Below, in pieces: positions 17,290 through 25,502 of a stretch of 64,000 nucleotides of DNA; positions within the stretch are counted from its first letter, which is position 1; each line of letters opens with the position of its first letter. The notes under the pieces are model-generated. The model did no database searches. It worked only from the letters and a program-made list of their open reading frames with translations, and was not told the origin of the DNA. Where the stretch lies: assembly GCA_900544685.1 (NCBI GenBank), contig UQWA01000002.1, forward strand, positions 88,834-152,833. The letters are read 5' to 3'. The position numbers and the translations under genes were made by a program. The DNA comes from an uncultured Lachnospiraceae bacterium. GTDB lineage: Bacteria; Bacillota; Clostridia; Lachnospirales; Lachnospiraceae.

Positions 17290-17319
17290 ACGTGCCTCCT
17301 TCTTTTTCTTTTATTGACA

Positions 17320-17380
17320 CAGGGTCACCAGATCTTTCACCCATGCACAGGCTTAAGTGAATTCCGATCTTTTGACCCTG
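17320..17380 (-). other. 61-nt hairpin between nuoF-like gene and Sec-type fdhA
   Basis: CAGGGTCA and TGACCCTG close it, with inner pairs AGATC/GATCT and TTCAC/GTGAA. It occupies most of the 97-nt gap and could protect or attenuate the fdhA part of the transcript. Confidence 0.5.
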
Positions 17381-17386
17381 GTATCA

Positions 17387-19255
17387 TTATTTAATAGAAA
17401 TTGCTCCAAATGAGCAGTTATCCATACAGGTACCACACTTGATACACTTGGTCTGATCAATGGTATGTGGTTCCTTCTTTTCTCCTGTGATGGCATTAAC
17501 CGGACAGTTTCTTGCACACTTGGTACATCCTTTACACTTATCCGGATCAATCGTATATACTTTCATAGCTTCGCAGACATGTGCACGGCATTTGTTTTCC
17601 AGAATATGTTCTTCATATTCATTACGGAAGTTCTGCATCGTACTGATAACAGGAAGCGGTGCACTCTTGCCTAGACCACAAAGTGAACGAGACTGAATAA
17701 ATTTCGCTGTCTCTTCCAGCTTATCCAGATCCTCCATCTTGCCTTCTCCTCTGGTGATCTTATTCAAAAGCTCCAGCATACGCTTCGTACCGATACGGCA
17801 AGGGCCACATTTACCACAGGATTCTCTCTGAGTAAATCCCATAAAGAACTTGGCTACGTCTACCATACAGGTATTCTCATCCATAACTACCAGTCCACCG
17901 GAACCGATGATGGCATTAAACTTCTTAACAGAGTCAAAATCCAATGGTTCGTCCAGATGCTTTTCTACCAGACAGCCACCGGATGGTCCACCGATCTGTA
18001 CCGCTTTAAATGCTGCACCTTTCTTAATACCACCGCCGATATCGTAAATAATATGGCGAAGAGTCGTTCCCATCGGGACCTCGATCAGTCCGGTATTTTC
18101 AATGGCACCTGTCAGTGAGAAAGTCTTCGTTCCGGTACTTCCTTCTGTACCAATTGTACGATACCAGTCTGCTCCGTCCAGAATAATTCTTGCTACATTC
18201 GCATATGTCTCTACGTTATTCAATACCGTAGGTTTCTCCCACAGACCTTTTTCAACGGTACGAGGTGGTTTTACACGAGGCATACCACGTTTACCTTCAA
18301 TGGATGCTGTCAGAGCGGAACCTTCACCACATACGAAAGCTCCTGCACCGCGGTTGATATGTAAGTGGAAATCCACACCGGAACCAAGGATATTATCACC
18401 TAACAAACCATATGCTTCTGCCTGAGAAATTGCCAGTTTTAATCTTGCTACAGACAATGGATACTCGGCACGTACATAGATATAACCATCTTTTGCACCT
18501 ACTGCATAAGCCGCAATAATCATGCCTTCCATCAGCTTGTATGGGTCACCTTCCATTACGGAACCATCCATGAATGCACCCGGGTCACCTTCATCACCGT
18601 TACATACTACATATTTGACATCGGACTGGATACGTGCTACCTGGCTCCACTTCTTGCCCATCGGGAAGCCAGCTCCGCCTCGTCCTCGAATACCGGATTT
18701 GGTAATCTCTTCTACAACTTCTTCCGGTGTCATCTCAAAAAATGCCTTCACAACTGCCTGGAATCCACCTGCTGCAATATACTCATCGATAGATTCTGCA
18801 TCGATATTGCCACAGTGTTCCAGAACGATTCTGGTCTGCTGATTTAAGAAAGGGATATCTTCCGGATGTTCACATGGTTTTTCATCATGCTTGTAGAACA
18901 ATCTCTCAATTGGCTCACCCTTTAATACCGTTTTTTCTATGATTTCTTTACAGTCATCTATCTGTACATGTACGTACTGAAGATGCTGTGGTTCGATACG
19001 AACCAAAGGTCCCAGTTCACAAAGTCCCTGACATCCGGTTTTTGCAATACCGATATGCGGAACATCTTTCTGAGCTACAACTTCCACTCCGTCCAGATCC
19101 GCACAGAGTCTTTTCATCTCTTCATAAATCTTCATAGAACCGGAAGCAACACATCCGGTACCGCAACAGACAAGAATACGGCAGGTATAGGAATCTATTT
19201 TTTCCTGAGCTTCTGTCTGTTTCTTTAACAGATCTTCTTTGCTTGTAATACTCAT
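17387..19255 (-). CDS. NuoF/HndC/HylB-like NADH-binding flavoprotein subunit
   Basis: A 622-residue diaphorase subunit. It starts with a thioredoxin-like [2Fe-2S] domain (CCGTGC, KTGCQGLC), then the NuoF core with FMN/NADH motifs GRGGAGFPMGKKW and CNGDEGDPGAFMD. A [4Fe-4S] site (ESCGKCGPC) follows and two C-terminal [4Fe-4S] ferredoxin clusters (CKGCTKC, CIKCGTC) end the protein. This architecture is that of electron-bifurcating hydrogenase or formate dehydrogenase beta subunits. Its ATG overlaps the nuoE-like stop by four bases. With fdhA following, it should oxidise or reduce NAD(H) within a soluble formate dehydrogenase complex. Bifurcation is inferred from resemblance to the HylABC/FdhF arrangement. 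Confidence 0.9.
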   Translation of the reverse strand: MSITSKEDLLKKQTEAQEKIDSYTCRILVCCGTGCVASGSMKIYEEMKRLCADLDGVEVVAQKDVPHIGIAKTGCQGLCELGPLVRIEPQHLQYVHVQIDDCKEIIEKTVLKGEPIERLFYKHDEKPCEHPEDIPFLNQQTRIVLEHCGNIDAESIDEYIAAGGFQAVVKAFFEMTPEEVVEEITKSGIRGRGGAGFPMGKKWSQVARIQSDVKYVVCNGDEGDPGAFMDGSVMEGDPYKLMEGMIIAAYAVGAKDGYIYVRAEYPLSVARLKLAISQAEAYGLLGDNILGSGVDFHLHINRGAGAFVCGEGSALTASIEGKRGMPRVKPPRTVEKGLWEKPTVLNNVETYANVARIILDGADWYRTIGTEGSTGTKTFSLTGAIENTGLIEVPMGTTLRHIIYDIGGGIKKGAAFKAVQIGGPSGGCLVEKHLDEPLDFDSVKKFNAIIGSGGLVVMDENTCMVDVAKFFMGFTQRESCGKCGPCRIGTKRMLELLNKITRGEGKMEDLDKLEETAKFIQSRSLCGLGKSAPLPVISTMQNFRNEYEEHILENKCRAHVCEAMKVYTIDPDKCKGCTKCARNCPVNAITGEKKEPHTIDQTKCIKCGTCMDNCSFGAISIK

Positions 19256-19734
19256 GCCTTATTCTCCTCTCTTAATTCTCTGATTAATTTTACCGCTTTG
19301 TCCGGTGTCATCTTCGGATGAACATCCTCATTTACCATCATGGTCGGAGCAAGTCCACAGGCACCAAGACAAGATACTGTCTCTACTGTAAAAAGCATAT
19401 CATCTGTAGTGCACTTCTTTCCCACAAGCCCCAGTTCTTTCATGATTGCATCCTTTACCGGCTGAGATTTACGAACATGACAGGCTGTACCGTCACAAAC
19501 TTTGATGACATATTTTCCTTTTGCATCAAAAGAAAAGTTCTCATAAAAGGTTGCAACACTGTATGCTCTTGCTCTTGTTACTCCAATCTTGTCTGCGACA
19601 TAGTTCAGCAGTTCTCCCGGCAGATAACGGTATTCCGCCTGAATATCCTGCATAATTGGAATCAGTGACGCGGACTTTGGACCGTACAAAGCGATGATCT
19701 CATCTGCCTTTTCATAGTATGACTGGTCTAACAT
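19252..19734 (-). CDS. NuoE/HndA/HylC-like [2Fe-2S] subunit
   Basis: A 160-residue thioredoxin-fold [2Fe-2S] protein. Cluster ligands are CDGTACH and SCLGACGLAP. The start is the ATG at 19734 (MLDQSYYEKADE) with a strong AAAAGGAGGTAAAAG site; an upstream ATG at 19785 lacks one. First gene of the nuoE-nuoF-fdhA operon, coupled by ATGA overlap to nuoF, with promoter at 19777-19805. It should pass electrons between the flavin site of the NuoF-like subunit and the rest of the complex. Confidence 0.92.
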   Translation of the reverse strand: MLDQSYYEKADEIIALYGPKSASLIPIMQDIQAEYRYLPGELLNYVADKIGVTRARAYSVATFYENFSFDAKGKYVIKVCDGTACHVRKSQPVKDAIMKELGLVGKKCTTDDMLFTVETVSCLGACGLAPTMMVNEDVHPKMTPDKAVKLIRELREENKA

Positions 19735-19776
19735 TCTTTTACCTCCTTTTAGTGTTCTTTTACCGCATTTTTTTAT

Positions 19777-19805
19777 ATTATACATGATTTTTTTTTTCTG
19801 AGCAA
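19777..19805 (-). promoter_or_regulatory. Predicted promoter of the nuoE-nuoF-fdhA(Sec) operon
   Basis: TTGCTC and TATAAT on the minus strand with a 17-nt, A-rich spacer, about 45 nt before the nuoE-like start. It follows the terminator of the upstream gene, so this operon is its own transcription unit. Confidence 0.65.
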
Positions 19806-19893
19806 TACTTCATGTCATTTTTTAACAATTTGTGACTGTTTCTTTGTCTATTTTTTGTTATTTTTGCAAAACAAGTCGGTTTTCCTTTGCTAA

Positions 19894-19927
19894 CCAAAAA
19901 CAGCTTTCCACATTTTGTGAAAAGCTG
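19894..19927 (-). terminator. Terminator of the hydrogenase-sensor/phosphatase operon
   Basis: CAGCTTTTCACA and TGTGGAAAGCTG form a 12-bp stem with one G-U pair on the minus strand, followed by TTTTT. Confidence 0.75.
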
Positions 19928-19936
19928 CTTCATCTT

Positions 19937-20530
19937 TTATTTATTTTCTTCCGAAGGAAAAATTGCTTTGTTTACAAAGAAGAAAATCACCATGGATACT
20001 CCTCCGTTTAACACTGTAGTTCCGATCTGTTTTGCCAGATTGCCTTTGCTGCGAAATACCACATTTCTCTGTAACGGAAAATTCAGACATTCTCCAACTA
20101 ACATAGCAATCATATAAGCGCAGAAATACAGAAGTCCACCATGAGCTGCATCATACCCCAGAATATTCCATTTAAAAGTTTCTCCAAAGAGTGTCACCGG
20201 AATACCCGGCCATCCAAAATCTATTACAGGAAGTCCTGCAAATGCCTTTGGCAGAAACCAATTGTTCTTTACACCAAAATTCACACCTCCGTCGTACTTC
20301 TGTACTGCATAACAAATACTTTTGATTCCAAATCCATGATTATCCTTATCCGCTTTACTGGTTGGCAAAATTCCGTGTTCATTCACTTCCACTTTTTCTT
20401 CACAATAATTCTCAACTTTAATATATACAAAATTTTTCTTTGCTGATACCGTAAGATGAATCAGACGTTTTTCTTCTTCCCTGTCTCTGTTTCTCAGAAG
20501 CTCCTCATGGCTTATCCTTTTCACACACAC
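19937..20530 (-). CDS. Chimeric ORF: partial histidine-kinase ATPase domain fused to GtrA-like membrane segment
   Basis: An open 197-codon frame starting with GTG at 20530, overlapping the phosphatase stop by 10 nt. Residues 15-95 resemble the end of an AgrC-type GHKL ATPase domain: IHLTVSAKKNFVYIKVENY, then the G box HGFGIKSI. The N box, histidine and dimerisation helices are absent. Residues 110-197 are hydrophobic and resemble the C-terminal half of GtrA-like proteins (GECLNFPLQRNVVFRSKGN, then a membrane helix). Both halves are incomplete, so this looks like an in-frame fusion of two gene fragments made by deletion. It is uninterrupted and may be translated, but function is doubtful. The GtrA assignment is tentative. 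Confidence 0.55.
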   Translation of the reverse strand: MCVKRISHEELLRNRDREEEKRLIHLTVSAKKNFVYIKVENYCEEKVEVNEHGILPTSKADKDNHGFGIKSICYAVQKYDGGVNFGVKNNWFLPKAFAGLPVIDFGWPGIPVTLFGETFKWNILGYDAAHGGLLYFCAYMIAMLVGECLNFPLQRNVVFRSKGNLAKQIGTTVLNGGVSMVIFFFVNKAIFPSEENK

Positions 20531-21720
20531 CAGAAACAGATCTTAACTTTCTTTCCCTCTGCCTCCAGATTATCAATTAACTCTAATGCCAGTTTTTTCT
20601 TCTTTTCCCGGTCAATATGAAGTGCTGTATAATTTTCATTTAATGCATTGCCAAAGAAAAAATTGATTTCTGTTGCTTCTGTAAAAAGAATACGAAATAG
20701 TTCCGCTGCTCCATCCTTCTTTTTTATAAGACGATTAAAATAGAGGCGATCTTCACTGAAATCCTCATAATATTCCATCAGCTTCTGTAATGTCAGCAGT
20801 CCTTCTGTTACCAGATCAATCCCTTTGATTTCTGACATTGCAGGGACATCTTCGCTTCCGGAATCCGGAATATTGATCACTTTTGTATGAAGATAGTCTG
20901 CAACCAATTTTGCTGTCGTACCACCGCATACTACATGCATTCCTTCTTTCTGGAAAAATGTTTCAAAATAACTTCTGTCATCTTCCCGGTCCGCCGGTGG
21001 TCCTACCATAATATTAACCACTTTTTTCTTCATGCCCTTCATAACAAGAACTGTCAGATCATCATCCGTTTCTTCCAGATTCAGATCCAATCCTGCGTTG
21101 CCTATTGCAGAAGCCATTTCCTGTGCACTGATTTCTTTGCTCCAGCGCTGTTCACAGAATTTAACAACTTCTTCTCTTCCCCAGCCTCCGTATGTTGTCT
21201 TCCCCATACCAGCATTGGTCACTCCATCGCTCATGAGGATCATCATATCGCCTTCCTGAAACTGAAAATAACTCTGATGTATTTCTTTTTCTCCAAATAT
21301 CTGAATATCCCGGCGGTAATCTATACTTTTTCCGTTTCGAAGCAAAATTGCATCCGGATTATCATACTGCAACAGACAAATTTCGTTTTCCTGTGCAACC
21401 ATTACCGTAAAAGTGGCATAAGCAAGATTTCGTACACTGCATACCGGAAGCGTATCTGCTACTGCTTTTACAGCTGTACGAATAGCGACCTTTCCAGCAA
21501 TCATGATACTGAGCATTTTGGCAGTCAACGTAGCCAGAATATTTGCTTTTACTCCACTTCCCAGACCATCTGAAAGCACCAATACAGCAGACTCCGGTTC
21601 TGTGATTATGGTATAATAATCCCCACAGATTTTTTCTTTCTTTTTATTAAGACTAACTTTTCCAAAATCAATGGGAATCTCTCCGATCATCTGTATGGTC
21701 TTACTTTTTTTATTCTCCAT
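20521..21720 (-). CDS. SpoIIE-family PP2C-type serine/threonine phosphatase
   Basis: A 399-residue protein. Residues 1-230 form the PPM/SpoIIE domain with metal-binding aspartates in VLSDGLGSGVKAN, MSDGVTNAG and DDLTVLV. Residues 235-399 form a second domain with no family I recognise. It begins 2 nt after the stop of the sensory hydrogenase gene, a pairing known for group C (HydS-like) [FeFe]-hydrogenases. The hydrogenase would sense H2 or redox state and the phosphatase pass the signal on, probably by dephosphorylating an anti-sigma antagonist or kinase target. No partner anti-sigma gene is intact here. The fold is clear; the signalling role follows from context. Confidence 0.85.
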   Translation of the reverse strand: MENKKSKTIQMIGEIPIDFGKVSLNKKKEKICGDYYTIITEPESAVLVLSDGLGSGVKANILATLTAKMLSIMIAGKVAIRTAVKAVADTLPVCSVRNLAYATFTVMVAQENEICLLQYDNPDAILLRNGKSIDYRRDIQIFGEKEIHQSYFQFQEGDMMILMSDGVTNAGMGKTTYGGWGREEVVKFCEQRWSKEISAQEMASAIGNAGLDLNLEETDDDLTVLVMKGMKKKVVNIMVGPPADREDDRSYFETFFQKEGMHVVCGGTTAKLVADYLHTKVINIPDSGSEDVPAMSEIKGIDLVTEGLLTLQKLMEYYEDFSEDRLYFNRLIKKKDGAAELFRILFTEATEINFFFGNALNENYTALHIDREKKKKLALELIDNLEAEGKKVKICFWCV

Positions 21721-21722
21721 TT

Positions 21723-23429
21723 TTACTCCACATCCTGCTGAATCGTCTGTTTCAATTCTTCAATTGCCACCTTGGTATCTGCTGCAGTCTCCCCCAACAG
21801 ACTGGCGATCTCATGGACAATCTTAAGCTGTTCCTCTGCCAGCTTATCTGCCATCTGTACTGCATCCGCCTGAGCGCGTCTCTGCTTTTTCTGCCTTTCT
21901 TTTTCTTTGGTTACGTCTTTCATAATACACAGAATCAGCTTATTTTTCCGGTCATTGGTGATAACCCGTTCTATATAGCGTCTCTGTTCTTCCAGATAGA
22001 TACAGTCCTGCTCGATCTCGCGGTCAAAGGCAATCATATTCACCATGGCATAATCATCCATAATCTCATTCAACTGTTTTCCGAGGAGATGCTTTTTCCT
22101 TGAAATATCAAAGAGATCTTTTGCAGCTTTATTTAACTGCACAATATTCAGCTGATAGTCCACTGTCACAAGAAGTCCCGGCATGGCATTGATGATAATA
22201 TTGGCATAGTCTTCCTGTTTTTCCCTCATATACGGAATACACATAGACACTTCTGCCTTTCCCTGGATGACCGCTACTGCCTTGGCACGGCAGGTATCAT
22301 ATCCACAGGCGCCGCAGTTCAGTTCATCTTCCCTGGTATATTTCCCCATCTCCTGTAATACATGCGTAACCTGCTCCCTGGTAATGGCTTTTCCCGGATG
22401 AGATTCCTCCGGCACAAATCTTCTTGTTATAACGTCCGGCATCTCCATATGGTAATCTTTCTGATAATCCGGCCGTCCCTCTGGCATGGATATCTGTCGA
22501 ATGGCAATCAGCGCATCCAAAAGCTTCTTTTCTCTCTTCTGAGAATACGGACCGCCAATACATCCATTGGCACAGGCATTCATCTCTATAAAATAGTCCT
22601 GATATTCCCCTGCCTGCAGCTCTTTGAGGATCTCCCTGCACTGATCCATCCCATCCACAGACAGATATTTCTGCCCTTCCACCGACTGCATCGCCTGTAT
22701 CAGTCCGCCGCTGACTGCCGTCATTCTGGACAGATATACTTCTTCTGGCAGTTTGCCCTGTTCCTGCTGCTGTGGCATATAGTCCATCCAGTTGCTCAAT
22801 TCCCGGAACGTAATGACATAATCCATCTGTGCCTTCCGCTCCTTTAATTCTGACATCACCGAAATACATGGGCTGACATAGACCAGTACAGCATCAGGAT
22901 ACTGTTTCCTTAAATACTGTGCATGCATCTGCATGGCCGAACAGACCGGTGCCAGATATTCTGTCAAATGTGGATACTTCTTTTCAATCAGTCGTACCAC
23001 TACCGGACAGTTGGAAGAAATCATCATTTTCTCCTGATGCTGTGCTTCCAGAATTCGGGTATATTCCAGCTTCATCATAGCTGCACCCTGAGCTGCATCA
23101 AAAACTTTCCAGAACCCCATCTTCTGAAGCCTCTCTTCCAGAAGGCGTACATTATTCCATCCATATCTGGCAAAATATGCCGGATGCACGGAAGCAATCA
23201 CTTTCTTTCCTGCCGCAATCTCTCTTTGAATATCCGGAATATCATCATGTTCCACCTTGGCATGCTGAGGACAGACCGATGTACATTTCTCACAGAGAAT
23301 ACACTGGTCTTCAATAATCTGTGCCTGTTGGTTTTCCACCCGGATAGCTTTCACCGGACAGTTGCGGATACATTTATAGCAGTTTTTACAATTGGCAGTA
23401 CGGAACTGCAAAATAGATGTACGATTCAT
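21723..23429 (-). CDS. Sensory [FeFe]-hydrogenase, HydS-like, with PAS domain
   Basis: A 568-residue protein. The N-terminus has two [4Fe-4S] clusters (CKNCYKC, CILCEKC). The hydrogenase large-subunit domain follows with degenerate H-cluster motifs: SSNCPVV, SPCISVMSE and MNACANGCIGGP. Next come a four-Cys Fe-S segment (LNCGACGYDTC...MC, about 365-400), a PAS domain (NAMPGLLVTVDYQLNIVQLN) and a C-terminal coiled coil. This is the layout of sensory group C hydrogenases, not catalytic bifurcating ones. It is followed after 2 nt by a SpoIIE-type phosphatase and, further on, by the Sec formate dehydrogenase operon. H2 sensing is established only for relatives. Confidence 0.88.
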   Translation of the reverse strand: MNRTSILQFRTANCKNCYKCIRNCPVKAIRVENQQAQIIEDQCILCEKCTSVCPQHAKVEHDDIPDIQREIAAGKKVIASVHPAYFARYGWNNVRLLEERLQKMGFWKVFDAAQGAAMMKLEYTRILEAQHQEKMMISSNCPVVVRLIEKKYPHLTEYLAPVCSAMQMHAQYLRKQYPDAVLVYVSPCISVMSELKERKAQMDYVITFRELSNWMDYMPQQQEQGKLPEEVYLSRMTAVSGGLIQAMQSVEGQKYLSVDGMDQCREILKELQAGEYQDYFIEMNACANGCIGGPYSQKREKKLLDALIAIRQISMPEGRPDYQKDYHMEMPDVITRRFVPEESHPGKAITREQVTHVLQEMGKYTREDELNCGACGYDTCRAKAVAVIQGKAEVSMCIPYMREKQEDYANIIINAMPGLLVTVDYQLNIVQLNKAAKDLFDISRKKHLLGKQLNEIMDDYAMVNMIAFDREIEQDCIYLEEQRRYIERVITNDRKNKLILCIMKDVTKEKERQKKQRRAQADAVQMADKLAEEQLKIVHEIASLLGETAADTKVAIEELKQTIQQDVE

Positions 23430-23441
23430 TTTTCCGCCCCG

Positions 23442-23753
23442 CTATCTTCCGTTCCAGTTTTTCTTCTGAAGTTTTTTCTTCAATATGCGGATCTCCCGGT
23501 TCTTCGCTTCCAGTTCTGCCTCCAGTTGTTCAATATACTGATCCTTGGAGCCAAGAGTCAAATGTTTCTCCTGTGCGTAGTTTTTGGTCTTTTGCAGAGT
23601 CTTCACAGTGTTATCTGCCAGATTCAGAGACGCTTCTGCCACAGTTCCCACTACCTTTTCCCGAAAATCCTTATCCATGACCCTGTCTGTAACCAGTTGG
23701 GCTGTTTCACCAATGATCTCGGCACTTTTTTTCATCATTTGTTTCCATTCCAT
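23442..23753 (-). CDS. Small coiled-coil protein upstream of the sensory hydrogenase
   Basis: A 103-residue protein I cannot assign to a family. Residues 1-60 are predicted helical and amphipathic (MEWKQMMKKSAEIIGETAQL...), and residues 66-98 form a charged coiled coil (YIEQLEAELEAKNREIRILK). There is no signal peptide or membrane helix. It ends 12 nt before the sensory hydrogenase start, so co-expression is likely. A scaffold or adaptor role is possible but unsupported. Confidence 0.65.
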   Translation of the reverse strand: MEWKQMMKKSAEIIGETAQLVTDRVMDKDFREKVVGTVAEASLNLADNTVKTLQKTKNYAQEKHLTLGSKDQYIEQLEAELEAKNREIRILKKKLQKKNWNGR

Positions 23754-23786
23754 ATTGCATCCCCCTTGTCTTTGCTATATTTCTCT

Positions 23787-23827
23787 GTAACTGTTCAGTA
23801 TCTTCGCAGTGACTTCTGAACAGTTAC
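23787..23827. repeat. 41-nt perfect-stem hairpin between cls and the small coiled-coil gene
   Basis: GTAACTGTTCAG and CTGAACAGTTAC form a 12-bp perfect stem with a 17-nt loop. It starts 8 nt after the cls stop codon. No clear U-run; related to the GTAACTG palindromes at 14526 and 34989. Confidence 0.55.
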
Positions 23828-23834
23828 ATTTCTT

Positions 23835-25466
23835 TCACATCAGCGGTGCAAATAACCGCAACAGACTTCCTGCAAGTTTTTCCCATGCTGGCAGCCTGTT
23901 ATAAACCTCCTTTGTTACTTTTTCGCATGACTTCAGAGATTCCTGAAAATCTGCTTCAATTGTGGCTATCTCTTTATTCTTATACAGAAGGGCCGCACAT
24001 TCAAAACTCAGATACAGACTTCGAAAATCCATGTTGATACTTCCCACTACTGCTTTTTCATCATCGGACACAACGACCTTCGAATGCACAAACCCCGGCA
24101 GGAATTCATAGATCTCCACCCCTGCATCCAGCAATTCATTGTAAAAAGTCCGTGCCAGAATAAATGCATACTTTTTATCCGGAATATGAGGCATGATAAT
24201 CTTCACATCCACGCCACGCTTTGCTGCGTAAGTCAGTGCCACAATCATATTGTGATCCAGTACCAGATAAGGTGTCATAATATGCACATACTTTTTTGCC
24301 GTATTTAAAATATCCAAATATACAAGTTCTCCCACCTGCTCATCATCCAGTGGGTTGTCGTCATATGGAATTACAAATCCTTTTCCTTCTTCACTGCACT
24401 TTGGAATCGGCATCTGAATGTATCTGCGGTATTCTTCCAATAGATGATCATCCGTCGTTTCTCTTTCTGCCCTGGAGAGCTTCACATATTCCACCACATT
24501 CCACATCTGAAGAAACATCAGAGTAAAGTCCCTTACTGCATCTCCTTTGAGCATCAGGCAGGCATCTTTCCAGTAACCAAATCTTTCCTTCTGATTAATG
24601 TATTCATCTGCCAGATTGATTCCCCCGGTAAATGCCGTATGTCCGTCCACAACCATGATTTTCCGATGGTCACGGTTATTCTGTACGGTGGATAACAACG
24701 GTACAATCGGTGAAAATACCTGACATTTGATTCCTTCTTCATTCAGATGTCTGGCATAGTGAACCGGAAGACGGAAATAATCACTCATGCCATCATACAT
24801 AATACGTACTTCCACGCCTTCTCTTACCTTCGCTCTCAGAATCTCCAGTATGGTTTCCCACATATATCCCTGATCCACTATAAAAAATTCAATAAAAATA
24901 TAATGTTTTGCTGCTGACAGTTCCTGCAGTATTACATCAAATGCACTTTCACCGCTTGGATAATAGCGCACCGTGGTGTTGGTATGCACTGCACTGTTAC
25001 TCACCTTACGCAGATAAGAAACCATATTCGCAATCTGATCTGATTCTGCTTCCAGCGCAGCCCGGTCTTCTTCTTTCTGCTCTGACAGACTGGCTGTCCT
25101 GGCCACTTCTTTTACCACTTTCTGATTTAGGAGATGGCTCTCCATCTGCAGATGAAAATACAGGTAAAACAATGCTCCGAATACCGGAACCGTCAAAATC
25201 GGAACCATCCAGGCAATCTTAAATGCAGGATTCCCTTTACGGTTAATCAGATATACACTAAGCACAAATCCCAGAAAAATCGATCCACCGTAAATAGCGA
25301 ATATATAATTACTCAGGAATCGGAATCCCACCAGAAGTAATCCAATCTGAAGCAAAATCAGTATCAGAAGGATACCGGTACGTCCAAATATAACACTTAA
25401 AACGCCTCTTTTACCACGATTCAAATGTTCCTTCTGTTTCATCAAAAACTGTTTTTTCTTCTCCAC
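23835..25466 (-). CDS. cls: Cardiolipin synthase
   Basis: A 543-residue phospholipase D-family enzyme joining two phosphatidylglycerols into cardiolipin at the membrane. Two transmembrane helices lie within residues 28-110, followed by two HKD motifs, HRKIMVVDGHTAFTGG (about residue 270) and HSKVVVSDDEKAVVGS (about 455). Length and layout are standard. It is separated from ligA by 36 nt on the same strand and followed by a 12-bp hairpin. Confidence 0.93.
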   Translation of the reverse strand: MEKKKQFLMKQKEHLNRGKRGVLSVIFGRTGILLILILLQIGLLLVGFRFLSNYIFAIYGGSIFLGFVLSVYLINRKGNPAFKIAWMVPILTVPVFGALFYLYFHLQMESHLLNQKVVKEVARTASLSEQKEEDRAALEAESDQIANMVSYLRKVSNSAVHTNTTVRYYPSGESAFDVILQELSAAKHYIFIEFFIVDQGYMWETILEILRAKVREGVEVRIMYDGMSDYFRLPVHYARHLNEEGIKCQVFSPIVPLLSTVQNNRDHRKIMVVDGHTAFTGGINLADEYINQKERFGYWKDACLMLKGDAVRDFTLMFLQMWNVVEYVKLSRAERETTDDHLLEEYRRYIQMPIPKCSEEGKGFVIPYDDNPLDDEQVGELVYLDILNTAKKYVHIMTPYLVLDHNMIVALTYAAKRGVDVKIIMPHIPDKKYAFILARTFYNELLDAGVEIYEFLPGFVHSKVVVSDDEKAVVGSINMDFRSLYLSFECAALLYKNKEIATIEADFQESLKSCEKVTKEVYNRLPAWEKLAGSLLRLFAPLM

Positions 25467-25502
25467 TCAAACGCCTCGATTCTTTCTCTTTGCTGTCTTT
25501 TG

